Positions 1 through 7,118 are shown, counted from the stretch's first letter. The stretch is DNA of 14,031 nucleotides from HGM11525 sp045649145 (GCA_045649145.1 JAZRPK010000072.1:1-14031); one strand, 5' to 3'. Notes: a model not told the origin generated them from the letters alone. A program made the numbers and translations.

Positions 1-1676
1 ATAAGATTATAGGAAGAAAGCTCGTTTTCTCTGCCTTCCTTTAACATTTCGCTGTCCTCAAGGTCATAATTGGAATAAACAAGAAAGGGAGCTCTTAATA
101 ATATTTGCCAGTGGGGTTTAAGCAAGTGCCCCTCAGGTATAAATCCGCTTTCAATATATGCCGCCTTATCAAGACCAAGAGTCGGCAGGTGGTCGCCAAA
201 ATAAATAAGCACAGTTTCCTTATCCCTTTTGTCTATATAATCAACAAGCTTTTTAAGAGCAAGGTCAGACATATATACACCTGTAGCATAATTCTCTACC
301 GCTGTTTGCGATTCTTCGGAAAAGTTCGGGTTGGAGACCGTAATTTCAGGTGTTTCATACTTGTTGACATAGGGTTGATGATTTTCCATACTTATTCCGA
401 ACAGAAAGCACGGTTTTTCGCTGTCCTTGTCAAGAAGATGCTCTATGTACGAAACAAAGGTGTCATCGGAGAGATAGTTACCGCTGTAGTGCCATTCTAT
501 GCCGTCAATTGCAGTCAAATCGTCCTGAAAATAAACCTCGTCAAAACCGATAAACGGATACGCCTTCTTTCGCATATAGAACTGAGAACCGTAAGTGTGC
601 ATAAACACGGTGCGATAGCCCATATCTTTGTAATGCGAAGTGTAGGACGGAATATTATCTGTGACATACTGCCACGGCACAGAGCCTGCGGGCAATTGGT
701 CGATTGCAAGACCTGTTATAACGTCAAACTCGGTGCGTACTGTTCCTCCTCCGTGAGTGGTAAGATACATATTACCTGCTCTGGCATTTTTGCGCTTGGA
801 AATTGCATCGAAATTTGCTGTGGGATTTTTAGAAAAGCTTGTATTGGGAAGAAGCTTTGGATCCCAAAAGCTTTCCGAGAGAATTACTATTATATCAGGC
901 TCGGCAAAAGACTCATCAGCTGCTTTTGCGGTATATGGCTCTAAAATCGAGTTTATCGCATTTTTGGAATATCCGTCGGGCGTAGGCACATTCATCGAAA
1001 TAAGATTGACCAAAAATCCGCCCGTAAATCCGTGCGCTGCGTGGTTTATTTCCTGATTGGAGGTGTTACTGACTTCCATATTGAAAAATTTGAGGGTTAT
1101 GTTAGCTCTTTTGAAGGTGCACAAGGGAGTTGCCATAACAGCTATGATTATTGCACATATCAATGCCCGCCACTTTGCAGCAAGACGGAATTCTGAGCGT
1201 GCAAAATATGTACCTGCAACAAGCAAAAATCCGACAAGAATAACAACTATACATCCTGTAGGCAGTCCGTTCTTTACAAACCCTGACAATTCGCCCATAT
1301 TTCCTGTCTGATTAACTATATCCCACGGATAGAGGAAATCGCCGGTAAGCGTGTGCTTAAAATAGTTGGCGACTGCCATAAGGGAGCAGATGGGAGTCAT
1401 TATAAGAGATGCGACAAACCCTCTTTTGAAAGCAAACCATATAAGCATATATATTCCGTACAGCACCAGAAGCGAGAATATACCCGGACCCTGATATATT
1501 GTAAGAAAATTCCATATTCCGCTAAATGAGCCGAAATGTATGTATTCTAATATAACAAACAAATAAACGGGTATCAATGCCGTAAAAATCATACCAATTA
1601 TATGCAGGCAATCAGATTTTTTTGTTTTTTGTAGTTTTATTTGTTCACCGCTTTTTTCTTTCAGTAATGTTTTCAT
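1..1676 (-). CDS. LTA-synthase-like / sulfatase-fold phosphoglycerol transferase, 3' end cut by window edge
   Basis: An open frame of 558 codons reads from ATG at 1676 down to base 1 without a stop; the C-terminus lies outside the window. About five membrane segments are visible (near residues 24-46, 66-82, 86-104, 140-158, 170-187), followed by an extracellular alkaline-phosphatase/sulfatase-fold domain. Residues expected for the LtaS family metal site are present: E268 in ILSESFWD, the probable nucleophile T312 in GGGTVRTEFD, and D495-H496 in YFGDHLP. Known LtaS enzymes polymerise glycerol phosphate from phosphatidylglycerol into lipoteichoic acid on the outer membrane face. The exact polymer made here cannot be told from sequence, so no symbol is given. 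GGAGAG (1683-1688) lies 6 nt before the ATG. It has its own promoter immediately after the ftsZ terminator. Confidence 0.88.
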   Translation of the reverse strand, partial: MKTLLKEKSGEQIKLQKTKKSDCLHIIGMIFTALIPVYLFVILEYIHFGSFSGIWNFLTIYQGPGIFSLLVLYGIYMLIWFAFKRGFVASLIMTPICSLMAVANYFKHTLTGDFLYPWDIVNQTGNMGELSGFVKNGLPTGCIVVILVGFLLVAGTYFARSEFRLAAKWRALICAIIIAVMATPLCTFKRANITLKFFNMEVSNTSNQEINHAAHGFTGGFLVNLISMNVPTPDGYSKNAINSILEPYTAKAADESFAEPDIIVILSESFWDPKLLPNTSFSKNPTANFDAISKRKNARAGNMYLTTHGGGTVRTEFDVITGLAIDQLPAGSVPWQYVTDNIPSYTSHYKDMGYRTVFMHTYGSQFYMRKKAYPFIGFDEVYFQDDLTAIDGIEWHYSGNYLSDDTFVSYIEHLLDKDSEKPCFLFGISMENHQPYVNKYETPEITVSNPNFSEESQTAVENYATGVYMSDLALKKLVDYIDKRDKETVLIYFGDHLPTLGLDKAAYIESGFIPEGHLLKPHWQILLRAPFLVYSNYDLEDSEMLKEGRENELSSYNL

Positions 1677-1705
1677 AAGATTCTCTCCATATAAAGAATA
1701 CACTT

Positions 1706-1734
1706 AGTATATCATTATTCGACTTAAATTGCAA
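1706..1734 (-). promoter_or_regulatory. SigA-type promoter for the LTA-synthase-like gene
   Basis: On the minus strand, TTGCAA (1729-1734), a 17-bp spacer and TATACT (1706-1711) are preceded by TG at the extended -10 position. The expected start is near 1699, giving a short leader with a GGAGAG ribosome site before the ATG at 1676. It sits between the ftsZ terminator and the gene, where a new promoter would be needed. Confidence 0.7.
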
Positions 1735-1738
1735 CAAG

Positions 1739-1765
1739 AAAAAAGCCCCGTAAATACGAGGCTTT
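1739..1765 (-). terminator. Intrinsic terminator after ftsZ
   Basis: On the minus strand, an 11-bp stem (AAAGCC-T-CGTA pairing with TACG-G-GGCTTT, one T-G wobble) closes on a very small loop and runs into a T tract (complement of the A run 1739-1744). It begins 8 nt past the ftsZ stop codon. Confidence 0.88.
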
Positions 1766-1773
1766 GAAAATTC

Positions 1774-2919
1774 TTATCTGTTCTTCAAGAAGCTGGGAAC
1801 GTTGATGTTATCAATGTCGTTTCCGAGTGTTCTTGAGAAGATAGCCGAGTCATTTGATGACGGGCTGGTGAAGGTCGGAACACGCTTTTCCGGCTCGGCT
1901 GTTGTGCCGCTTACCGCAAACGGTGTTGTCGGCTTTGAGCCACGCTTTGAAGCTGCGTTAAGCCCTGTTGCGACGATTGTAACCTTGATTTCGTCACGCA
2001 ATGTATCGTCGGTAGCAGTACCGATAATGATCTGAGCGTCGTCCGAAACCATTTCGCTAACTATAGCCGAAGCCTCGCTCATCTCAACAAGCGACATCTC
2101 TGTTCCGCCTGTTACGTTAAGCAGAATACCTCTAGCACCGGCAATGCTTGTTTCGAGAAGCGGTGACTCGACAGCCTGTCTTACAGCGTCCTGAGCAGCG
2201 TTCTCGCCTTTGCCGTAGCCGATACCCATATGAGCGATACCCGAATCACGCATAACGGTACATACGTCTGCGAAGTCACAGCTGATAATTCCGTCTTGTG
2301 CGATTATATCGATAATTCCCTCTACACCCTGACGAAGAACTTCGTCAGCAAGCTTGAAGGATTCGTTGATGTTTACCTTTTTATCTGCAATCTTCAAAAC
2401 GAGGTCGTTGGGGATGGTTACAATTGAATCGACATTTGCTGCAAGCTCCTCAATACCTGCAACAGCCTGCTGCATTCTGGTCTTACCCTCAAAGAAGAAG
2501 GGCTTTGTTACAACTGCAACGGTAAGAACACCCATCTCTTTAGCCATTTTTGCAATAACGGGAGCTGCACCTGTACCTGTACCGCCGCCCATACCTGCGG
2601 TAACAAATACCATTTCTGTATTCTTCAAAAGCTCACGAATCTGGTCCTCTGTTTCCTCTGCAGCCTTTTTGCCGATTTCCGGCTTAGCGCCAGCGCCCAA
2701 ACCTGCTGTAAGCTTAACGCCTATCTGAAGTGTAGTAGGTGCTTTAACGTGCTTAAGCTGCTGCAAATCGGTGTTTACGCAGATAAACTCAGCGTTCTTA
2801 ACGCCTGCCTCAATCATTCTGTCAACAGCGTTATTACCGCCGCCGCCGATACCAATGACTTTAATTCTCGCTCCGTCGGTGGGCTGTACAGAGTCGAGGT
2901 CAAATTCTATGTTACTCAT
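1774..2919 (-). CDS. ftsZ: Cell division protein FtsZ
   Basis: A tubulin-like GTPase that polymerises into the Z-ring at mid-cell. The 381-residue product has the full set of landmarks: the N-terminal nucleotide loop GIGGGGNNAVDRM (residues 23-35), the tubulin signature GMGGGTGTGAAPVIA (from residue 109), and a T7-loop type segment CDFADVCTVM that supplies the catalytic acid to the neighbouring subunit. A variable linker leads to the terminal peptide INVPSFLKNR, the usual docking site for membrane tethers. The ATG at 2919 is chosen over an in-frame TTG at 2940 because AAGGAGG (2929-2935) lies 9 nt upstream of the ATG and inside the longer reading. It has a good promoter of its own at 2959-2987, downstream of ftsQ, and ends at a terminator. 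ftsA, often directly upstream, is absent. Confidence 0.97.
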   Translation of the reverse strand: MSNIEFDLDSVQPTDGARIKVIGIGGGGNNAVDRMIEAGVKNAEFICVNTDLQQLKHVKAPTTLQIGVKLTAGLGAGAKPEIGKKAAEETEDQIRELLKNTEMVFVTAGMGGGTGTGAAPVIAKMAKEMGVLTVAVVTKPFFFEGKTRMQQAVAGIEELAANVDSIVTIPNDLVLKIADKKVNINESFKLADEVLRQGVEGIIDIIAQDGIISCDFADVCTVMRDSGIAHMGIGYGKGENAAQDAVRQAVESPLLETSIAGARGILLNVTGGTEMSLVEMSEASAIVSEMVSDDAQIIIGTATDDTLRDEIKVTIVATGLNAASKRGSKPTTPFAVSGTTAEPEKRVPTFTSPSSNDSAIFSRTLGNDIDNINVPSFLKNR

Positions 2920-2958
2920 TTTGAAAATCCTCCTTAGCAAAACTACTTATATAATATC

Positions 2959-2987
2959 ATTGTACTATGTTTTTTCGATTTATTCAA
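2959..2987 (-). promoter_or_regulatory. Promoter for ftsZ
   Basis: On the minus strand, TTGAAT (2982-2987), 17 bp and TACAAT (2959-2964) form a SigA-like promoter in the ftsQ-ftsZ gap. The predicted start is about 2952, roughly 33 nt before the ATG. The rest of the gap (2988-3074) is very A/T-rich with no clear terminator, so readthrough from murA-ftsQ is also likely. Confidence 0.65.
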
Positions 2988-3074
2988 TAGTATTTTGAAA
3001 TTTTATTACAAAAATTTTAAGATTTTTTGATTTTCAATAAAAATTACACACCATTATTTGTAAATACTGTCAAA

Positions 3075-3857
3075 TCAGGGGGTATATACAGCCTTTCCTG
3101 TCTTGGTGAGGTCAATAGTGCCACGTGAATTTTCGGTCAGCTTGTTTGAGGTAATCGCCTCACGGAAGAGCCCAAGCTTTCTGGTAAAATCCACATAAGG
3201 TCCACAGATGCCATCTATACGGTTTTCGTAGTTAAAGGTTATGTTGTCAATATCCTCGAGGCTGATTTTGGTAACACCTGTGAGGAGGCCTGATTTTTTA
3301 AAGCTTTCCAGAATGCCAATAACCGTTTTTAGCTTACTGTTATCGTCAAGAGATATTATCTCGCCCTCGTTAGCCGAGGTCAGCTTTAAGCCTGAAAGCT
3401 CGGCATATTCTGCCTTGCGGTCGCTGACCTCGAGGATTTTTCCTTGTATATCAACGGTAACAAAGCTTGAGTTGTGCATAAGCTGCACCGCAGGCTCACG
3501 CTCGGTAATTACGATGGTAAGTGAAGGCGGAAACAGTCCTCGTTTTACGGCAACCGAGTCCGCATATGCAAGGGGAAGAATAAGTTTTTCCGCACTGCCC
3601 TTGCCTGTCAGCAGAAGATTTGAGCCCTTTAATGATTCTGCAACAGGCTCAAGCTCGGCGGTTTCTATTTTTACATTACCGCTTATATTTACCTCACGGA
3701 TATCGAGTATTGGTGTAAAAAAGATTATAATACACAGCAATATAACAGACAGCGTGCCTAAGGATATATACCTTCGCATAAGCTGTTGCCTGCGGCGTTT
3801 TTGCTGTCTTTTGGAATGTCGTCTTCTAATAGACTCATCCGGTCTTTCGCTGCGCAT
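3075..3857 (-). CDS. ftsQ: Cell division protein FtsQ/DivIB (POTRA domain)
   Basis: A bitopic membrane protein of the divisome. The 260-residue product starts with a very basic cytoplasmic tail (residues 8-29, rich in R, K and Q), then one membrane segment (about 31-50), then an extracellular POTRA domain that opens with LDIREVNISGN and ends near PPSLTIVITEREPAV (about 51-124). A beta-rich FtsQ/DivIB C-terminal domain follows. In known systems it scaffolds FtsB/DivIC and FtsL for septal wall synthesis. The ATG at 3857 is preferred to an in-frame upstream codon at 3893 because GAAAGGAG (3866-3873) precedes it with normal spacing. It starts 6 nt after the murA stop, so the two genes are likely co-transcribed and perhaps translationally coupled. 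Sequence identity in this family is low; the call rests on architecture and neighbours. Confidence 0.88.
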   Translation of the reverse strand: MRSERPDESIRRRHSKRQQKRRRQQLMRRYISLGTLSVILLCIIIFFTPILDIREVNISGNVKIETAELEPVAESLKGSNLLLTGKGSAEKLILPLAYADSVAVKRGLFPPSLTIVITEREPAVQLMHNSSFVTVDIQGKILEVSDRKAEYAELSGLKLTSANEGEIISLDDNSKLKTVIGILESFKKSGLLTGVTKISLEDIDNITFNYENRIDGICGPYVDFTRKLGLFREAITSNKLTENSRGTIDLTKTGKAVYTP

Positions 3858-3862
3858 TATAA

Positions 3863-5116
3863 TCACTCCTTTCGTGTAATATCGGCCCCGCACATTGCGA
3901 GGTATTTTTCTATATGTTCATAGCCTCTGTCTATAAACTGTGTATTTTCAATTATCGTAGTGCCGTCTGCCGCAAGACCTGCTGCGACTAATGCTGCGCC
4001 GCCTCTTAAGTCCTTTGCGACAACATTAGCACCTGTCAGCTTGTCGGTGCCAACAATTACTGCACACCTGCCGTCGATGCGGATATCTGCGCCCATTCGC
4101 ACCAATTCGTCAACGTGCTGAAACCTGTTTTCGAATATATTTTCCACAAAAATACTCGTTCCGTCGGCAATCGCTGCAAGAGCCATAAACGGTGACTGTA
4201 TATCGGTGGGAAAACCCGGATAGGGCATAGTCTTAACTGATGCTGCGGCAAGAGGTCTCTTGTCGCACTTTAGAGCTATGCGTGATTTTTCCCGATACAC
4301 TCTGCACCCCATATCGGAAAGCAGATTTAATATTGCGCCCATATGCGTGATGTCAGCGTTATTAAGAACAAGCTGTCCTTTTGTTGCGGCTGCACATACA
4401 AGATACGTTCCTGCGGCAATTCTGTCAGGTATGATTGTGTGCTCGACTCCGTAAAGCCTTTCGACACCGTCAATCCTTATCACATTGCCACCGCCGCCGC
4501 TTATTTTTGCGCCCATACGATTTAGGAAATTCTGCAAGTCGATAATTTCCGGCTCTCTGGCTGCGTTTTCGATGGTGGTTGTGCCGTCTGCCATACAGGC
4601 GGCAAGCATAATATTCTCGGTTGCACCGACACTCGGAAAATCGAGATGTATGTCAGCGCCCGTAAGCTTATCTGCAGTGCAGTTTATGTAGCCGTGTGAT
4701 TCGGTAATCCGTATGCCAAGACTCCTGAGTGCTTTAAGATGCAGGTCTATGGGCCTCTGGCCTATTTCACAGCCGCCTGGCATACTCACGCAGGCTCTTT
4801 TGCATCGTGCAATAATTGCGCCTAAAAAAATTATAGATGAGCGCATCTTCCGCATAAGAAATTCCGGTATTGTAAAGCTGTTCATTCCCGAAGAATCTAC
4901 ATCAAGCACATTGCCTCTGCGATGTACTGTACAGCCTAAATTTTCCAGTACCTCAACGGTGCTTGAAACATCGGAGAGGTCGGGACAGTTATAGACAACA
5001 TTTTTTCCGCCGTTTAATACAGTTGCGGCAAGAATTGGCAAAACGGCATTTTTTGCGCCCTGCAAAACAAATTCGCCGTCAATACGATTGCCGCCTTCAA
5101 TCAGCAAGCTGCTCAA
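3863..5116 (-). CDS. murA: UDP-N-acetylglucosamine 1-carboxyvinyltransferase MurA
   Basis: Catalyses the first committed step of peptidoglycan synthesis, transferring enolpyruvate from PEP to UDP-GlcNAc in the cytoplasm. The product (417 residues, normal for MurA) has GAKNAVLP with K22 and N23, the active-site loop MPGGCEIGQRP with C116 (the cysteine attacked by fosfomycin), and GFPTDIQSPFMA around the catalytic aspartate. The start is probably TTG at 5116: GGAGG (5128-5132) lies 11 nt upstream, and this start puts K22/N23 at the same numbers as the E. coli enzyme. A longer frame from TTG 5191 is unlikely because its codons 2-3 are a TATAAT box. It is first in murA-ftsQ. Many Firmicutes carry two MurA copies; whether a second exists cannot be seen here. 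Confidence 0.95.
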   Translation of the reverse strand: MSSLLIEGGNRIDGEFVLQGAKNAVLPILAATVLNGGKNVVYNCPDLSDVSSTVEVLENLGCTVHRRGNVLDVDSSGMNSFTIPEFLMRKMRSSIIFLGAIIARCKRACVSMPGGCEIGQRPIDLHLKALRSLGIRITESHGYINCTADKLTGADIHLDFPSVGATENIMLAACMADGTTTIENAAREPEIIDLQNFLNRMGAKISGGGGNVIRIDGVERLYGVEHTIIPDRIAAGTYLVCAAATKGQLVLNNADITHMGAILNLLSDMGCRVYREKSRIALKCDKRPLAAASVKTMPYPGFPTDIQSPFMALAAIADGTSIFVENIFENRFQHVDELVRMGADIRIDGRCAVIVGTDKLTGANVVAKDLRGGAALVAAGLAADGTTIIENTQFIDRGYEHIEKYLAMCGADITRKE

Positions 5117-5182
5117 ATCAAAGAACACCTCCCCGGACAGCAATGCCGTCCGCGATATAATAAAACACATCAGATTGTGCTT

Positions 5183-5273
5183 ATTATACAATATGAACTT
5201 GCCGATAAAGTGTTACGAAAGGCAATTATACAATCGTACACTTCATTATAACAGATATTTTTGTTAAAATCAA
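5183..5273 (-). promoter_or_regulatory. Promoter region of the murA-ftsQ unit (up to three TATAAT boxes)
   Basis: The best candidate on the minus strand is TTGATT (5268-5273), 17 bp, TATAAT (5245-5250), with a start near 5238. Two further perfect TATAAT boxes lie at 5225-5230 and 5183-5188, both in the context ATTGTATAAT but without a good -35 box. One or more of these serve murA. The 5192-5417 gap contains only this region and the divergent promoter of the transporter operon; no gene is seen in it. Confidence 0.6.
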
Positions 5274-5333
5274 TAATTTTCGCATCTTTGTAACGTAAGA
5301 GTAAATTTTTTTAGAAAAATAACCAAAAAAGGC

Positions 5334-5362
5334 TTTACTTTATCACGCTGATGTGATACAAT
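5334..5362 (+). promoter_or_regulatory. Extended -10 promoter of the amino-acid transporter operon
   Basis: TTTACT (5334-5339), 17 bp, TACAAT (5357-5362), with TG one base before the -10 box. The predicted start is near 5369, leaving a leader of about 50 nt. That is too short for a T-box or a large riboswitch. Confidence 0.72.
5341..5358. promoter_or_regulatory. Operator-like palindrome in the transporter promoter
   Basis: TATCAC (5341-5346) and GTGATA (5353-5358) are perfect inverted 6-mers around a 6-bp centre. They fill the -35/-10 spacer and overlap the first bases of the -10 box, so a bound dimer would block RNA polymerase. The cognate regulator is not in the window. Confidence 0.45.
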
Positions 5363-5377
5363 GGTAAAGTAACAAAA

Positions 5378-5394
5378 TAAGTCTTTGTGACTTA
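5378..5394. repeat. Inverted repeat in the transporter mRNA leader
   Basis: TAAGTC (5378-5383) and GACTTA (5389-5394) are perfect inverted 6-mers around TTTGT, lying between the transcription start and the ribosome site. It could be a second operator half or a small 5' hairpin that protects the mRNA; sequence alone does not decide. Confidence 0.4.
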
Positions 5395-5417
5395 CTATAG
5401 AAAGGGCGGTTAAAAAT

Positions 5418-6239
5418 ATGAAAAAGATTATGGCATTGCTGATGGCAGCAGTATTAGGTATGGGCGCGCTTGCAGGCTGTGCTTCCGAGCCGGCAACTAC
5501 AGGCGAGGACACCTCTTTGGAGGATATCAAGGCAAAGGGTTATTTCGTGCTCGGTCTTGATGCAACATTCGCACCGATGGGCTTTACAGATGAGAACGGC
5601 GAAATTGTAGGCTTTGATATTGACCTTGCAAAAGCAGCAGCTGAAAAGCTTGGCGTTGACGTTAAGCTGCAGCCGATTGACTGGGACGCTAAGTCAATGG
5701 AGCTTTCATCAGGTAACATCGACGTTATCTGGAACGGTTTTTCTATCACAGAAGAGCGTAAAAAGGAAGTTCTCTTTACAGACGCATACCTCACAACTGG
5801 TCAATCTATTGTGGTTCCGGCTGATTCGGAAATCAAGTCAAAGGCGGATCTTGCAGGTAAGAAGGTGGCTCTTCAAGATGAAAGTACCAGTGAAAAAGCT
5901 TTAAAGGCAGATGTGGAAACATATGAATCTATTGGTGAGGATAATGTTTTGAAGTTCAAGGACAACACACTTGTTCTTATGGAAGTTGAATCAGGCAGAG
6001 CTGATGCGGCTGTTATTGATGAAATATTTGTAAAGTATTACCTTGAAAAAGAGGGTATGTCAGACAAATTTGTCGTTCTTGATGAACAGCTTACACATGA
6101 AGACTACGGTGTAGGCGGCAGACTTAGCGACGTAAGCTTTATGACAGCTCTTAACGATGCTATCAACGAGTGTATCGAAGAGGGTACTGCATCAGCTATC
6201 TCAAACGAGTGGTTCGGAGCAGACAAGTACGCAAAATAA
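5418..6239 (+). CDS. Amino-acid ABC transporter substrate-binding lipoprotein (SBP family 3)
   Basis: A 273-residue extracellular solute-binding protein anchored by lipid. The signal peptide ends in the lipobox ALAGC, with the lipidated cysteine at C21. A short acidic and Thr-rich linker leads to a family 3 binding domain from about residue 38, with the typical segment FAPMGFTDENGEIVGFDIDLAKAAAEKLG (51-79) and the later ADAAVIDE and YGVGGR motifs. Family 3 proteins bind polar amino acids or cystine; the exact ligand cannot be read here. AAAGGG (5401-5406) precedes the ATG. It is followed by the permease, with a hairpin between them that would favour more binding protein than permease. Confidence 0.92.
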   Translation: MKKIMALLMAAVLGMGALAGCASEPATTGEDTSLEDIKAKGYFVLGLDATFAPMGFTDENGEIVGFDIDLAKAAAEKLGVDVKLQPIDWDAKSMELSSGNIDVIWNGFSITEERKKEVLFTDAYLTTGQSIVVPADSEIKSKADLAGKKVALQDESTSEKALKADVETYESIGEDNVLKFKDNTLVLMEVESGRADAAVIDEIFVKYYLEKEGMSDKFVVLDEQLTHEDYGVGGRLSDVSFMTALNDAINECIEEGTASAISNEWFGADKYAK

Positions 6240-6256
6240 TATAAAATTATAAGTGC

Positions 6257-6300
6257 AAAAAACCGCTGTGCTCGAACAAAGCGAGGGCAGCGGTTATTTT
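6257..6300 (+). terminator. Intercistronic hairpin between binding protein and permease (partial terminator or mRNA stabiliser)
   Basis: AACCGCTG (6261-6268) pairs perfectly with CAGCGGTT (6288-6295). CTCG/CGAG form an inner stem after a small mismatch, and the loop is 7 nt. A's precede it and ATTTT follows, a weak T tract. This form suits partial termination or 3'-end protection of the upstream message. Confidence 0.65.
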
Positions 6301-6318
6301 GACGAAAGGAATGGAGTA

Positions 6319-7005
6319 ATGGATTACGGGTACATAGTCGGACTCATACCGCAAATTGCAAAGGGTCTGGACGAAACACTCAATATTTTTTGGCTGACGC
6401 TGGTGCTGTCTTTGCCTTTGGGACTTTTGCTGTCGCTCGGCAGGATTTCGCGCTTTAAGCCGTTGTCGTGGCTGGTGGGAGTCTATCTGTTGATATTCAG
6501 AGGAACACCTCTTATGCTGCAGATGTTCTTTATCTATTTCGGATTGCCGTTTATAAAGATAGTAAATCCGTTTACAGGCGAGATAATGAAGCTTGTTCTT
6601 GACAGATTTCCTGCGGCTCTTCTGGCGTTTGTACTTAACTATGCGGCGTATTTTGCCGAAATTTTCCGTGGCGGAATAATCAGCGTACAAAAAGGTCAGT
6701 ATGAGGCGTCAAAGGCATTGGGTCTTAACTCATTCCAGACGATGACGTTGGTGGTTATACCGCAGATGCTCCGCACAATAGTGCCTCCTGTTGCAAACGA
6801 GGCGATAGTTCTCGTTAAGGATACAGCACTCGTTTCGTCTATTGCGCTGATTGATATTCTAAAGCGTGCACAGCAGGTTGTAAGCCGTGATATGAATGTT
6901 ATGGCATTCGTAATAGTTGCTTTGTTCTATCTGGTATTCAGCTATGTTATTACCAAGCTGTTCGAATTTACCGAAAAACGACTTTCAATATCTGCAAAAG
7001 AATAG
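6319..7005 (+). CDS. Amino-acid ABC transporter permease (HisM/ArtQ-type)
   Basis: A 228-residue inner-membrane permease, normal length for the polar-amino-acid group. The product has several membrane segments, the family motif FRGTPLMLQ (60-68), and the cytoplasmic EAA loop that contacts the ATPase, QYEASKALGLNSFQTMTLVVIPQ (127-149). The ATG at 6319 is chosen because GAAAGGA (6304-6310) lies 8 nt upstream; an in-frame ATG at 6253 would place the intercistronic hairpin inside the coding region. It ends directly before a strong terminator, so no ATPase gene is co-transcribed. It presumably works with the upstream binding protein and an ATPase encoded elsewhere. Substrate is unknown beyond the polar amino-acid class. 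Confidence 0.92.
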   Translation: MDYGYIVGLIPQIAKGLDETLNIFWLTLVLSLPLGLLLSLGRISRFKPLSWLVGVYLLIFRGTPLMLQMFFIYFGLPFIKIVNPFTGEIMKLVLDRFPAALLAFVLNYAAYFAEIFRGGIISVQKGQYEASKALGLNSFQTMTLVVIPQMLRTIVPPVANEAIVLVKDTALVSSIALIDILKRAQQVVSRDMNVMAFVIVALFYLVFSYVITKLFEFTEKRLSISAKE

Positions 7006-7012
7006 AAATTTC

Positions 7013-7042
7013 AAAACAGGACCACAATCGGTCCTGTTTTTT
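7013..7042 (+). terminator. Intrinsic terminator after the permease
   Basis: AAAACAGGACC (7013-7023) and GGTCCTGTTTT (7030-7040) are perfectly complementary 11-mers with a 6-nt loop and a run of six T's (7037-7042). It starts 8 nt after the permease stop. Confidence 0.93.
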
Positions 7043-7077
7043 CATATACAATATTTTGTATTTTTTTCAAAAAATAC

Positions 7078-7106
7078 TTGCAATATATATCATTATAGGG
7101 TATAAT
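7078..7106 (+). promoter_or_regulatory. Promoter of the fapR-fab operon
   Basis: TTGCAA (7078-7083), 17 bp, TATAAT (7101-7106). The DNA just upstream (7046-7077) is nearly pure A/T with overlapping inverted repeats and could act as an UP element. The predicted start is about 7113, leaving an 80-nt leader that contains the FapR-box-like palindrome. Confidence 0.8.
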
Positions 7107-7118
7107 AGACATATACTA

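Noticed and set aside
105..1311. Plus-strand open frames of 279, 99 and 84 codons
   Set aside because: They are antisense to a single uninterrupted minus-strand frame (1676 to 1) with clear LTA-synthase motifs, a promoter and a ribosome site.
2920..2940. Longer FtsZ start at TTG 2940
   Set aside because: The extra codons encode the AAGGAGG ribosome site of the downstream ATG, and the extension LRRIFK is not FtsZ-like.
3040..3073. TTGACA (3068-3073, minus strand) as the ftsZ -35 box
   Set aside because: The only TATAAT-like partner is TGTAAT at a 19-bp spacing; the TTGAAT-N17-TACAAT pair nearer the gene is better.
5369..5417. Riboswitch or T-box in the amino-acid transporter leader
   Set aside because: The leader is only about 50 nt and has no T-box bulge sequence or antiterminator; only a small inverted repeat is present.
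6247..6690. Minus-strand frame of 147 codons over the permease start
   Set aside because: Low-complexity K/R/Q-rich translation opposite a well-supported permease, and it would cross the intercistronic hairpin.
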